From contig JASLAX010000132.1 in the NCBI GenBank assembly GCA_030146875.1, positions 1-31,621 on the forward strand: a DNA stretch of 31,621 nucleotides, read 5' to 3'. The stretch is from Longimicrobiaceae bacterium (lineage in GTDB: Bacteria; Gemmatimonadota; Gemmatimonadetes; Longimicrobiales; Longimicrobiaceae). Of this stretch, positions 1 to 7,419 are shown in pieces. The translations under genes were made by a program, and so were the position numbers. A model generated the notes under the pieces. The model was not told where the DNA came from. It saw nothing but the letters and a program-made list of their open reading frames with translations, and did not search any database. Position 1 is the first letter of the stretch. Each line of letters starts with the position of its first letter.

Positions 1-39
1 ACCATCTCGCCCGCCGCCGGCCGGCGCGGGCGAGATGGT
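1..39. repeat. Perfect inverted repeat at the window edge
   Basis: The first 14 bases (ACCATCTCGCCCGC) are the exact reverse complement of bases 26-39, with an 11-base spacer. A perfect 14-bp foldback beginning at base 1 may be a true hairpin, or a foldback left at a contig end by assembly; the two cannot be separated from inside the window. It overlaps the start of the first reading frame, so that frame may be unreliable before about base 40. Confidence 0.7.
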
Positions 40-502
40 GGTGGGGCGCGGGCTCGCGCGCGTGCTGCCGCGCCGTGCGGACGCCGCGCGGGCGCGGGAC
101 GCCATCGCCGTGCGCCGCAGGCACCGCTGGGCGGGGCGCGCCGCCCTTCCCGTCGCCATCGTGGGCGTGGTCGCGCTGCTGCGGGCGGGCGACGAGCCGG
201 CCGTGCGGGCGTGGGTCGGCGCGGCGTGCGCCGTCGTCCTGGCCCTCCAGGGCGTGGCCGTCGTCTCGCTGGGCCGCGCGGAGCGCGGGGGGCCGCGCTG
301 GTTGGACCGCGCCCTGGGCCTCGGATGGGGAGATCGCCTCGTCGGACGGTGGGCGGCGGGCTTCGGCCTCGGCCTCGGGCTCACGGTGCCCGTGGCGCTG
401 GCGTGGGCGGTGAACGCGACGGGCGGATGGGTGTGGCCGGCCGCGGCGGCGGGAACGGCGGCGCTGGCGTCCGCCGCGTCGCTCGCGGCGGCGGGGAGGT
501 GA
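2..502 (+). CDS. Membrane protein, probable ABC-exporter permease part (5' partial)
   Basis: The frame is open from the left edge; an ATG at 35 lies inside the edge hairpin, so the true start is probably outside the window. The protein shows an Arg-rich cytoplasmic stretch and about four hydrophobic segments (for example around PVAIVGVVALL, ACAVVLALQGVAVV, LGLGLTVPVALAWAV and AAAAGTAALASAASL). It ends in a TGA that overlaps the region of the next gene's start, and that gene is an ABC ATPase. This context suggests the membrane subunit of an ABC-2-type exporter; no family motif was recognised, so the assignment rests on context. Confidence 0.5.
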   Translation, partial: PSRPPPAGAGEMVVGRGLARVLPRRADAARARDAIAVRRRHRWAGRAALPVAIVGVVALLRAGDEPAVRAWVGAACAVVLALQGVAVVSLGRAERGGPRWLDRALGLGWGDRLVGRWAAGFGLGLGLTVPVALAWAVNATGGWVWPAAAAGTAALASAASLAAAGR

Positions 503-504
503 GC

Positions 505-1221
505 GTGGAGCCCACGACGCCGCCGCTCGCCGTCACCGGCATCGTCAAGGCGTACCGCCGCAAGGTCGTGCTGCGCGACGTCACCTTCGCCGTCCACCCC
601 GGCGAGGCCGTGGCGCTGCTGGGGTCCAACGGGGCGGGGAAGTCCACGCTCCTGGGGTGCCTGACGGGCGACCGCCTTCCCGACGGCGGCGAGGTGCGCC
701 TCTGCGGCGCCGACCCGTTCTCGGACCCCCGCCGCGCGGCGGGGTGTATGGGTTTTGTACCCGAGCAGCCGTTCCTGTACGGAGAGCTGACCGTGGCGGA
801 GACGCTGCGCTTCGTGGCGGCCGCGCGCGGGCTCGACCTGGACGCCGCGGCGGAGGAGGCGGCGCGGCTCCTGCGGATGCTGGGGCTGGAGGGGGCCGAG
901 GGCGCCCTGTGCCGCGAGCTGTCGCAGGGGATGGGCCGCAAGACGGCGATCGCCGCCGCGCTCCTGCACGCGCCGCGGGTGGTGCTGCTGGACGAGGCGC
1001 TGAACGGCCTGGACCGGCCGTCCGCCGGCAGGCTGACGGTCGAGCTGGAGGCGCGCCGCGCGGCGGGTGCCGCCGTCCTGCTCTCCTCGCACGACCTGGA
1101 CTTCGTGGCCGAATGGTGCGGGCGGGGGATCCTGCTGGGGCCCGGCGGGGAGTGGAGGACGCTGGAGGGAGAGGCGTGGGAGGCCTGGCGGCGCTCGCCG
1201 TCGCTGGCGCAGGAGGGGTGA
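505..1221 (+). CDS. ABC transporter ATP-binding protein
   Basis: This 238-residue single-domain ATPase would energise the membrane protein encoded just upstream. Walker A is GSNGAGKST (residues 40-48), the Q-loop glutamine lies in PEQ (86-88), the signature is LSQGM (139-143; the usual second Gly-Gln is altered), Walker B is VVLLDE (159-164), the D-loop LNGLD follows (166-170), and the switch histidine is in SSHD (about 196). GTG at 505 is preferred because GGGGAGG at 493-499 sits five bases before it; GTG at 499 is possible but too close to that site. The single ATPase and the sequence style fit ABC-2 exporters of the CcmA/NatA type. The substrate is not readable from the sequence. Confidence 0.85.
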   Translation: MEPTTPPLAVTGIVKAYRRKVVLRDVTFAVHPGEAVALLGSNGAGKSTLLGCLTGDRLPDGGEVRLCGADPFSDPRRAAGCMGFVPEQPFLYGELTVAETLRFVAAARGLDLDAAAEEAARLLRMLGLEGAEGALCRELSQGMGRKTAIAAALLHAPRVVLLDEALNGLDRPSAGRLTVELEARRAAGAAVLLSSHDLDFVAEWCGRGILLGPGGEWRTLEGEAWEAWRRSPSLAQEG

Positions 1222-1270
1222 GGCGGCCCGGCCGCTCGCCCGTGGGAAACCGACAGACCGGATGGAGCAG

Positions 1271-1765
1271 ATGAAGACGAAGAGGAGCTTCCTGGCCGCG
1301 GCCGCGCTGGCCGTGATGCTTTCGGCGTGCGGCGGCACCATGTTCCGCGAGCCCGAGATCGAGCTGGAGGGCGTGTCGCTCGGCAGCGTGGGCCTGACCG
1401 GCGGCACCCTGCTGGTGAACGTGCGCGTCCACAACCCCAACTCGTTCTCGCTGGGCGGCAAGCAGCTCAGCTACCAGCTCCACGTGAAGGAGTCCGGCCG
1501 CGGCAGCGACTCCACGTGGATGCCCTTCGCCGACGGCGTGTGGGAGAACGACTTCACCATCCGCGGCGGGCGCACCGAGACGCTGCAGATCCCCGTGGAG
1601 TTCACCTACTCCGGGCTGGGCGGCGCCGCGACGAGCATGCTGCGCAGCGGGCGCTTCGACTACCGCGCCTCGGGCACGGTGCAGGCGCGCACGCCGCTGG
1701 GCACGCGCGACGTGCCGTTCCGGAAGACGGGCACCGTTCTGATGCTCTCCGGCGCCGGGCGATGA
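1271..1765 (+). CDS. LEA14-like (WHy domain) lipoprotein
   Basis: A 164-residue protein with a lipoprotein signal (MKTKRSF, hydrophobic stretch, lipobox LSAC with Cys20). The mature part resembles the LEA-2/WHy fold: beta-rich, with the typical NVRVHNPNSFSL segment followed by alternating hydrophobic strands and a final TGTV strand. Such proteins are associated with desiccation or envelope stress; the exact role is unknown. ATG 1271 is chosen because GGAG lies just upstream and it starts the signal peptide directly; ATG 1262 is an alternative adding three residues. Its stop overlaps the start of the ABC-F gene (ATGA), so the two are translationally coupled. Confidence 0.75.
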   Translation: MKTKRSFLAAAALAVMLSACGGTMFREPEIELEGVSLGSVGLTGGTLLVNVRVHNPNSFSLGGKQLSYQLHVKESGRGSDSTWMPFADGVWENDFTIRGGRTETLQIPVEFTYSGLGGAATSMLRSGRFDYRASGTVQARTPLGTRDVPFRKTGTVLMLSGAGR

Positions 1766-3705
1766 CGCTGGTCCGCCTCGCGGGGGTCGGCAAGCAGTAC
1801 GGCGACCGCTGGATCGTCCGCGGGGTGGACCTCACCGTCTCCGCGGGCGACCGGTGGGGGATCGTGGGCCGGAACGGGAAGGGGAAGAGCACGCTGCTGG
1901 GGCTGCTGACCGGGGCCGTGGATCCCACCGAGGGCGAGGTCTGGCGGCACCCCGGCACGCGGTTCACGCTGCTGGACCAGAACCGGGGCGAGACGAGCGT
2001 GGCCACCGTGGCGGAGGCCGCGCTCGAGCCGTTCGCGGAGCTGGTGGCTATGGAGCGGCGGATCGAGCGGGAGTCGGCGGAGCTGGCCGAGACCGACCAC
2101 GACTCGCCCGACGGCCAGCGGCTGATGGCGTCGTACGACCGGCACCTCGAGGAGTTCCGGCGCCGCGGCGGGTACGAGATGCACGCTCGCGCCGAGGCCA
2201 CGCTGGAGGGCCTGGGCTTCCCGTCGTCCACCTGGGGCACGCCGGTCCGCGCCCTGAGCGGCGGCGAGCTGGGCCGCCTGCGCCTGGCGCAGACGCTGCT
2301 CGCCGCGCCCGACGTCCTGCTCCTGGACGAGCCCACCAACCATCTGGATCTCCGCTCCACCGAGTGGCTGGAGGAGTACCTGCGCGGCTACGCGGGGACC
2401 GTGCTGGCCGTCTCGCACGACCGCGTCTTCCTGGAGCGCCTCTCCGACCACGTGCTGCACCTGGAGGAGGGGACGGGCCATGCCTACACTGGCTCGTTCG
2501 ACTCCTTCCTGACGCAGCGCGAGGAGCGCCGCGCGGTGCAGCAGAAGCAGTTCGAGCGGCAGCAGGCGTACATCTCCCGCACCGAGGACTTCATCCGCCG
2601 CAACCTGGCGGGGCAGAAGACCAAGCAGGCCAGGAGCCGGCGCACGCTCCTCTCCCGGCTGGACCGCGTGGACCGCGTCTCGGGCGACGAGCGGGCGATG
2701 GCGGTCTCCTTCGGGCAGGCGGCGCGGAGCGGGGGCACGGTGCTGCGGGTGGACGGAGTGAGCGTGGGCCACGGCGACCGCGTCCTCCTCCAGCCGTTCT
2801 CGGCCGAGGTCTCGCGGACGGAGCGGGTCGCCATCGTCGGGTCCAACGGCTGCGGCAAGTCCACGCTGATGCGCGCCCTGGCGGGCGAGGCGCAGCCGCG
2901 GACGGGGTCGGTGACGCTGGGGACGGGGGTGCGGCTCGCGTGGTACCGGCAGGACTTCACCCACCTGGACCCCAACGCGAAGGTGCGGGAGGAGGTGGGG
3001 AAGGCGGCGCCCTCGCTCACCCTGCCCGAGCTGCGCAACCACCTGGGCCGCTTCCTCTTCTCCGGCGACGACTGCGAGGCGCGCGTGGGCGACCTCTCCG
3101 GCGGCGAGCAGGCGCGGGTGGCCCTCGCCCGCATCACGCTGCAGCGCGCCAACGTGCTGCTCCTGGACGAGCCGACCAACCACCTGGACCTGGAGAGCCG
3201 CGAGGCGCTGGAGGAGTCGCTGGAGGGCTTCGACGGCACCATCCTGCTCATCTCCCACGACCGCGCCTTCCTCTCCGCCACCGCCACCCGCGTGTGGGCG
3301 TTCGAGGACGGCCGCATCGTGGACTTTCCCGGCGGCTTCGACGAGTGGCGCACGTGGACGGAGGAGCGCCGCACGGGCTCCCTCGCGGCTTCCAACCCCG
3401 CGGTGCGGACGACGGCGACGTCCTCGTCGGCCTCCGCGCCGACGGAGGCACGAACGGGCGGGCTCAGCAAGAACGAGCTGCGCCGCCGCGAGAAGGAGAT
3501 GCAGCGGCTGGAGGAGCGCATCGCCGCGCTGGAGGAGCGGATCGGGCAGGTGAACGCCGCGCTGGGCGACCCGGCCGTCTACGCCGCGGGCGCCGACCCC
3601 GGCCGCCCCAAGGCGCTGGCCGACGAGCGCGCCGCGGCCGAGGCGGAGCTGGCGCAGGCGTACGAGACGTGGGAGCGGATGGGCGAGGAGCTGGCGGGCG
3701 TCTGA
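1762..3705 (+). CDS. ABC-F family ATP-binding protein
   Basis: A soluble protein of 647 residues with two ABC domains and no membrane segment, as expected of ABC-F proteins that act on the ribosome. Domain 1: Walker A GRNGKGKST (36-44), signature LSGGE (about 165), Walker B VLLLDE with PTNHLD (185-194), SHDR. An interdomain linker rich in Arg/Lys/Gln (about 250-320) follows. Domain 2: Walker A GSNGCGKST (about 360), LSGGEQ (about 445), VLLLDEPTNHLD (465-476), SHDR. The C-terminus is a charged coiled coil (about 570-647), as in Uup-type members. Subtype (Uup, EttA-like or resistance factor) is not decided here. ATG overlaps the previous stop (ATGA). Confidence 0.93.
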   Translation: MTLVRLAGVGKQYGDRWIVRGVDLTVSAGDRWGIVGRNGKGKSTLLGLLTGAVDPTEGEVWRHPGTRFTLLDQNRGETSVATVAEAALEPFAELVAMERRIERESAELAETDHDSPDGQRLMASYDRHLEEFRRRGGYEMHARAEATLEGLGFPSSTWGTPVRALSGGELGRLRLAQTLLAAPDVLLLDEPTNHLDLRSTEWLEEYLRGYAGTVLAVSHDRVFLERLSDHVLHLEEGTGHAYTGSFDSFLTQREERRAVQQKQFERQQAYISRTEDFIRRNLAGQKTKQARSRRTLLSRLDRVDRVSGDERAMAVSFGQAARSGGTVLRVDGVSVGHGDRVLLQPFSAEVSRTERVAIVGSNGCGKSTLMRALAGEAQPRTGSVTLGTGVRLAWYRQDFTHLDPNAKVREEVGKAAPSLTLPELRNHLGRFLFSGDDCEARVGDLSGGEQARVALARITLQRANVLLLDEPTNHLDLESREALEESLEGFDGTILLISHDRAFLSATATRVWAFEDGRIVDFPGGFDEWRTWTEERRTGSLAASNPAVRTTATSSSASAPTEARTGGLSKNELRRREKEMQRLEERIAALEERIGQVNAALGDPAVYAAGADPGRPKALADERAAAEAELAQAYETWERMGEELAGV

Positions 3706-3746
3706 CGGAGTGGGGCGGAGGATGGGGGAGGCGGCCGCGGTCTGTC

Positions 3747-3771
3747 CGCGGGAGGCCTCCCGCGCTACTTT
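3747..3771 (+). terminator. Perfect palindrome followed by TACTTTT after the ABC-F gene
   Basis: Bases 3747-3764 are an 18-base perfect palindrome (CGCGGGAGGCCTCCCGCG) followed by CTACTTTTCC. It lies about 40 bases behind the ABC-F stop and fits a factor-independent terminator with a short T-run. The same TACTTT could instead serve as a -10 box for the small gene at 3816; both readings are possible. Confidence 0.45.
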
Positions 3772-3815
3772 TCCGGGGTCGGACGGTCCGGCCCCCCAAC
3801 GTGAAGCACACGCGC

Positions 3816-4007
3816 ATGAACGTTCAGCTCGTCGTCGTCTCCCTCCTGCTCGCCGGGTTCTTCGGCCTGCTGGGGATCGTCATCTCCGAGCCGAAGAACC
3901 TGCCCCGGTGGCTCGGCTTCGTCCTGGGCGCCATCGGCCTGCCGGGGTGGATCGTCCTCGCCCTGATCCCCAAGCGCGCGCCGCGGGGGACGGGGGCGCA
4001 GGGGTAA
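3816..4007 (+). CDS. Small two-helix membrane protein, unknown function
   Basis: A 63-residue peptide with two hydrophobic helices (about residues 3-22 and 33-51) separated by a short charged, Pro-containing loop (SEPKNLPRW), and a basic tail KRAPRG. No known family was recognised. An in-frame GTG at 3801 would add five residues; neither start has a strong ribosome-binding site. Codon use matches the GC-rich backbone, which supports its being real. It stands alone between a hairpin and the hicBA pair. Confidence 0.5.
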   Translation: MNVQLVVVSLLLAGFFGLLGIVISEPKNLPRWLGFVLGAIGLPGWIVLALIPKRAPRGTGAQG

Positions 4008-4039
4008 GCAGGCGTTCAGTTCCGGAAGAGGAGGCTCAG

Positions 4040-4249
4040 ATGCGACTCTCCATCGAGATGGATCGCGAAGACGACGGCCGTTGGCTCGCCGATATCCCGG
4101 CTCTTCCAGGCGTCATGGCGTACGGCGATACGCGTGAGGAGGCCATCGTACGCGTAAAGGCGCTGGCGCTTCACGTGATCGCTGACCGGATCGAGCACGG
4201 TGAGAGTCCCGTCGGTGACTCCATCTCCGTGTCGTTCATCGCTGCGTGA
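4040..4249 (+). CDS. hicB: HicB-like antitoxin
   Basis: A 69-residue protein with the HicB N-terminal pattern: a first strand MRLSIEMD, then DDGRWLADIPALPGV and YGDTREEAI, matching the partial RNase-H-like fold of HicB antitoxins (UPF0150). No C-terminal DNA-binding domain is present, so this is the short HicB form. GAGGAGG lies about five bases before the ATG. The stop overlaps the GTG of the toxin gene, giving the order antitoxin-toxin, opposite to the common hicA-hicB order. It should neutralise the HicA RNase encoded next. Confidence 0.85.
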   Translation: MRLSIEMDREDDGRWLADIPALPGVMAYGDTREEAIVRVKALALHVIADRIEHGESPVGDSISVSFIAA

Positions 4250-4458
4250 GCGACTGGCCGGCGACAAAGGCGCGGCGTGTTCTCGCTGCCCTTCTCAGGA
4301 TCGGCTGGACGGTCAAGCGGCAACGCGGCTCGCACCGCACCCTGTCACGCCAGGGCTGGCCCGACTACGTGTTCGCCTTCCACGACGGGGCGGAGGTCGG
4401 GAAACGAGCGCTCTCGAAGATCGCTCGCGAAACTGGCCTCCGACTGGACGATCTCTGA
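4246..4458 (+). CDS. hicA: HicA-like mRNA interferase toxin
   Basis: A 70-residue HicA (YcfA) protein with the double-stranded-RNA-binding-like fold: a helix ATKARRVLAALLRIGW, then KRQRGSHRTL with the catalytic histidine (His30), and the terminal IARETGLRLDDL helix. HicA toxins cut mRNA and are held inactive by HicB. The GTG start at 4246 overlaps the hicB stop by four bases, so translation is coupled. All key residues look intact. Confidence 0.87.
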   Translation: MSDWPATKARRVLAALLRIGWTVKRQRGSHRTLSRQGWPDYVFAFHDGAEVGKRALSKIARETGLRLDDL

Positions 4459-4496
4459 GGCCTTCTGATGTCCAATACGAACTCCGGAGCATCCCC

Positions 4497-5792
4497 ATTC
4501 ACAAGCCACTGATCGAGCTCGCGGAGCCCCGCGAACGGGCCATCCTGGTCGGCGCGCCGCCCAAGCAGCAGGCGCAGGCCGTCGCGGACGAGCACCTGGA
4601 GGAGCTGGGCCGCCTGGCCGACACCGCGGGCGTGGACGTGGCCGGGTCGCTCACGCAGCGCCTGGAGCATCCGCACCCGCGCTTCTACATCGGCGAGGGG
4701 AAGGTCGAGGAGCTGAAGCAGCTCGCGACCGAGCAGGATGCCACGCTCCTGATCTTCGACGACGAGCTGGGGCCCGCGCAGGGGCGGAACCTGGAGGAGG
4801 CGGTCGGAACGCGGGTGATGGACCGCGCCGAGCTGATCCTGGACATCTTCGCCACCCGCGCCCGCAGCGCCGAGGCCAGGAGCCAGGTGGAGCTGGCGCA
4901 GCTCCAGTACATGCTCCCGCGGCTCAAGCGGATGTGGACCCACCTCTCGCGCGTGCGCGGCGGCGTGGGCATGCGCGGACCCGGCGAGACGCAGCTCGAG
5001 ACCGACCGCCGGATGATCAACCACCGCATCGCCAAGCTCAAGGGAGACCTGGAGCGCGTGGCGCAGCAGCGGGCCACGCAGCGGAAGGGCCGCACCGGCG
5101 TGTTCCGCGCGGCGCTGGTGGGCTACACCAACGCCGGCAAGTCCTCCGTGCTGCGCGGCCTCTCCGGCAGCGAGGTCTTCGTGGAGGACCGGCTGTTCGC
5201 CACCCTCGATCCCACCACGCGCTCCATCGAGGTGGGCGAGGGCACCGAGGTGCTGCTCACCGACACCGTGGGCTTCATCCGCAAGCTCCCCCACCACCTG
5301 GTCGCCTCGTTCCGCGCCACGCTGGAGGAGGCCACCGAGGCCGACCTGCTGCTGCACGTGATCGACGCGTCGCACCCGGGGTGGGAGGAGCAGCGCTTCG
5401 TGGTGGAGGAGGTGCTGGCCGACCTGGGGATGAACGAGCACCCCACGGTGCTGGTCTTCAACAAGACCGACCGCCTGACGCACGACGAGGAGGAGGCCCT
5501 GCGCGCGTCCTCCGCCTCGTACCGGGGCACGCCCGCGGTCTTCGTCTCCACCGTGGAGGCGGGGGCGCTGGAGCCGCTGCGAGAGCTGCTGCACGAGCGC
5601 GTGCGGGAGATGCGCCCCGACGTGCAGGTCACGCTCTCGTCCGAGGAGGGCGGGCTGCTGGCCGAGATCTACCGCGAGGGCGAGGTGCTGGAGCGCGAGG
5701 ACCGCGGCTCCGAGGTCTTGCTGCGCGCCCGCCTTCCCGCCGCCACCCTGGGCCGGCTGCGCGCACGCGGCGTGATGGTCTACGGCGGGTGA
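4497..5792 (+). CDS. hflX: GTPase HflX
   Basis: A ribosome-associated GTPase, known in other bacteria for splitting or rescuing stalled ribosomes. The HflX N-domain (RERAILVGAP onwards) is followed by the helical segment with LPRLKRMWTHLSR and GVGMRGPGETQLETDRR (about 140-171), then the G domain: G1 GYTNAGKSS (209-217), G3 DTVGF, G4 NKTD. The start is problematic. No ATG, GTG or TTG lies in frame between 4215 and the middle of the N-domain. I give ATT 4497, which has GGAG seven bases upstream and yields a normal 431-residue length. Alternatives: one missing C in the CCCC at 4493-4496, which would join the frame to ATG 4468 (GAGG upstream), or a far upstream GTG at 4200/4215 overlapping hicA. 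Confidence 0.88.
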   Translation: MHKPLIELAEPRERAILVGAPPKQQAQAVADEHLEELGRLADTAGVDVAGSLTQRLEHPHPRFYIGEGKVEELKQLATEQDATLLIFDDELGPAQGRNLEEAVGTRVMDRAELILDIFATRARSAEARSQVELAQLQYMLPRLKRMWTHLSRVRGGVGMRGPGETQLETDRRMINHRIAKLKGDLERVAQQRATQRKGRTGVFRAALVGYTNAGKSSVLRGLSGSEVFVEDRLFATLDPTTRSIEVGEGTEVLLTDTVGFIRKLPHHLVASFRATLEEATEADLLLHVIDASHPGWEEQRFVVEEVLADLGMNEHPTVLVFNKTDRLTHDEEEALRASSASYRGTPAVFVSTVEAGALEPLRELLHERVREMRPDVQVTLSSEEGGLLAEIYREGEVLEREDRGSEVLLRARLPAATLGRLRARGVMVYGG

Positions 5793-6679
5793 CGCACGGC
5801 CCGGGGCGGGTCGGGCACCTCCGGATCGTCGGCGCCGGGCGGGTGGGGCTCGCCCTGGCGACGGCGCTGCACCGCGCGGGCGCGGCGGACGCGCTGACCC
5901 TCTCCGGGCGGCGCGACGCCCCCCCCGCGCACCCGCTGCTGGACGGCGGCGCCCCCGCCGCGGCCTGGCTGGGCGCGTCGTACGCCGTTCCCGCGGACGC
6001 GGCGGGCGTCCTGCTGGCGGTGCCCGACCGCGCGATCCCGGACGTGGTCGCGCGGCTCGCCGATTCCGTCCTTCCCCCCGGCATCCCCTTCCTGCACGCC
6101 GGCGGCTCGCTCGACGCGGGCGCCCTCGCCCCGCTCCGCGCCCTGGGCCACCCCGTGGGCTCCGTCCACCCGCTCGCGGCCGTCGCCGACCCGGTGGCGG
6201 GGGCGGAGCGGCTGCGCGGCGCGTCGTTCGGGGTGGAGGGGGACGGCGCCGCGCGCGGCCTGGCGCTCGCCATCGTGGCCGCGTGCGGCGGGACCCCCCT
6301 GGAAGTCGCCGCCGGCGGGAAGCCGCTCTACCACGCGGCGGCCGTCTTCGCCTCCAACTACGCCGTGGCCCTGCTCTCCGTGGCCGAGCGGCTGATGGAG
6401 CGCGCCGGGGTGCCGGCGGAGTCGGCGCGCCCCGCCCTGGCGGCGCTGGTCGCGGGCGCGGTGGCGAACGTGGCGGAGCGGGGGCCGGCGGCGGCGCTCA
6501 CCGGCCCGGTGGCGCGGGGGGACGACGCCACCGTGGCGCTGCACCTGGCGCGGTTGTCCGGCGACGAGCGCGCGTTATATTCGCTCCTCGGCCGGGAGGC
6601 CCTGGCCCTCGCCGCCGCGGCGGGGCTGGACGGGAACGCGGAGGAGCGGCTGCGGAGCCGGCTCGGGGAGGGGACGTGA
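5789..6679 (+). CDS. DUF2520 / Rossmann-fold NAD(P)-binding protein
   Basis: A 296-residue protein with an N-terminal nucleotide-binding motif (IVGAGRVGLALATAL) and the pattern of the F420/NADP-oxidoreductase-like plus DUF2520 family: a Rossmann half, the conserved HAGGSLD and GSVHPLAAV segments, and a helical C-terminal half starting near KPLYHAAAVFASNY. The enzymatic reaction in this family is uncertain; it is often found near coenzyme-A or vitamin genes. GTG at 5789 overlaps the hflX stop, and its own stop overlaps the pdxJ start, so it is part of the coupled cluster. A promoter-like site is embedded near its 3' end. Confidence 0.85.
   Translation: MTHGPGRVGHLRIVGAGRVGLALATALHRAGAADALTLSGRRDAPPAHPLLDGGAPAAAWLGASYAVPADAAGVLLAVPDRAIPDVVARLADSVLPPGIPFLHAGGSLDAGALAPLRALGHPVGSVHPLAAVADPVAGAERLRGASFGVEGDGAARGLALAIVAACGGTPLEVAAGGKPLYHAAAVFASNYAVALLSVAERLMERAGVPAESARPALAALVAGAVANVAERGPAAALTGPVARGDDATVALHLARLSGDERALYSLLGREALALAAAAGLDGNAEERLRSRLGEGT
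6554..6581 (+). promoter_or_regulatory. Promoter embedded in the DUF2520 gene, upstream of pdxJ
   Basis: TTGTCC (6554-6559), a 16-base spacer and TATATT (6576-6581) give a good sigma-70-type promoter about 95 bases before pdxJ. The -10 box is encoded by TTA TAT TCG codons and the -35 by TTG TCC. TTA is very unusual in this GC-rich coding context, which suggests the bases are kept for a reason other than the protein. Confidence 0.55.
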
Positions 6680-7419
6680 GGCTGTACGTCAACATCGACC
6701 ACGTGGCCACGGTGCGGCAGGCCCGGCGCACCGACGAGCCCGATCCGGTGCGCGCCGCCGTGCTCGCCGAGCTGGGCGGCGCCGACGGCATCACCGTGCA
6801 CCTGCGCGAGGACCGCCGGCACGTGCAGGACCGCGACGTCCGCCTGCTGCTGGAGACCTCGCGCACCGGCGTGAACCTGGAGCTGGCCGCCGCGTCGGAG
6901 GTGCTGGAGCTGGCGGTGGAGTGGCGCCCCATGCAGGCCACGCTGGTCCCCGAGCGCCGCGAGGAGGTGACGACCGAGGGCGGCCTGGCGCTGGGCTCCG
7001 ACGCCGCCCGGCAGTACGTGGCCGCCGCCGCCCGCCGCCTGCTGGACGCCGGGATCCGCACCTCACTCTTCATCGACCCCGACCCCGATGCGCTGCGCGC
7101 CTCCGCCGGGATGGGGGTGGAGGCGGTGGAGCTGCACACGGGGGAGTACGCCAACGCCCGCGGCGCCGAGCGGGCGGAGCAGCTCGGCCGGCTGGCGCGC
7201 GCGGCGGCCCTGGGCCGCTCGCTGGGGCTGGCGGTGCACGCCGGGCACGGGCTGACGTACGAGAACGTGACCCCCGTCGCCGCCGTGCCGGAGATCGAGG
7301 AGCTGAACATCGGCCACTCGATCGTCTCCCGCGCCGTCTTCACCGGCATGGAGTCCGCCGTCCGCGAGATGGCGGACATCCTCCGCCGGGCACGCCACCG
7401 ACCACCACGGGAGCCCTGA
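6676..7419 (+). CDS. pdxJ: Pyridoxine 5'-phosphate synthase
   Basis: PdxJ condenses 1-deoxy-D-xylulose 5-phosphate with 3-amino-2-oxopropyl phosphate to make pyridoxine 5'-phosphate in the DXP-dependent vitamin B6 route. The 247-residue length is normal. Family motifs are all present: N-terminal VNIDHVATVRQARRT, GADGITVHLREDRRH, NLELAA, ATLVPERREEVTTEGG, ELHTGEYA, AGHGLTYENV and the closing ELNIGHSIVSRAVFTG. GTG 6676 is chosen because it starts the canonical first strand and overlaps the upstream stop. Its stop overlaps the next ATG (TGATG). Confidence 0.96.
   Translation: MRLYVNIDHVATVRQARRTDEPDPVRAAVLAELGGADGITVHLREDRRHVQDRDVRLLLETSRTGVNLELAAASEVLELAVEWRPMQATLVPERREEVTTEGGLALGSDAARQYVAAAARRLLDAGIRTSLFIDPDPDALRASAGMGVEAVELHTGEYANARGAERAEQLGRLARAAALGRSLGLAVHAGHGLTYENVTPVAAVPEIEELNIGHSIVSRAVFTGMESAVREMADILRRARHRPPREP

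Noticed and set aside
4200..4496. GTG 4200 as the hflX start
   Set aside because: It would add about 99 residues encoded out of frame over the hicB end and all of hicA, with no HflX-like content.
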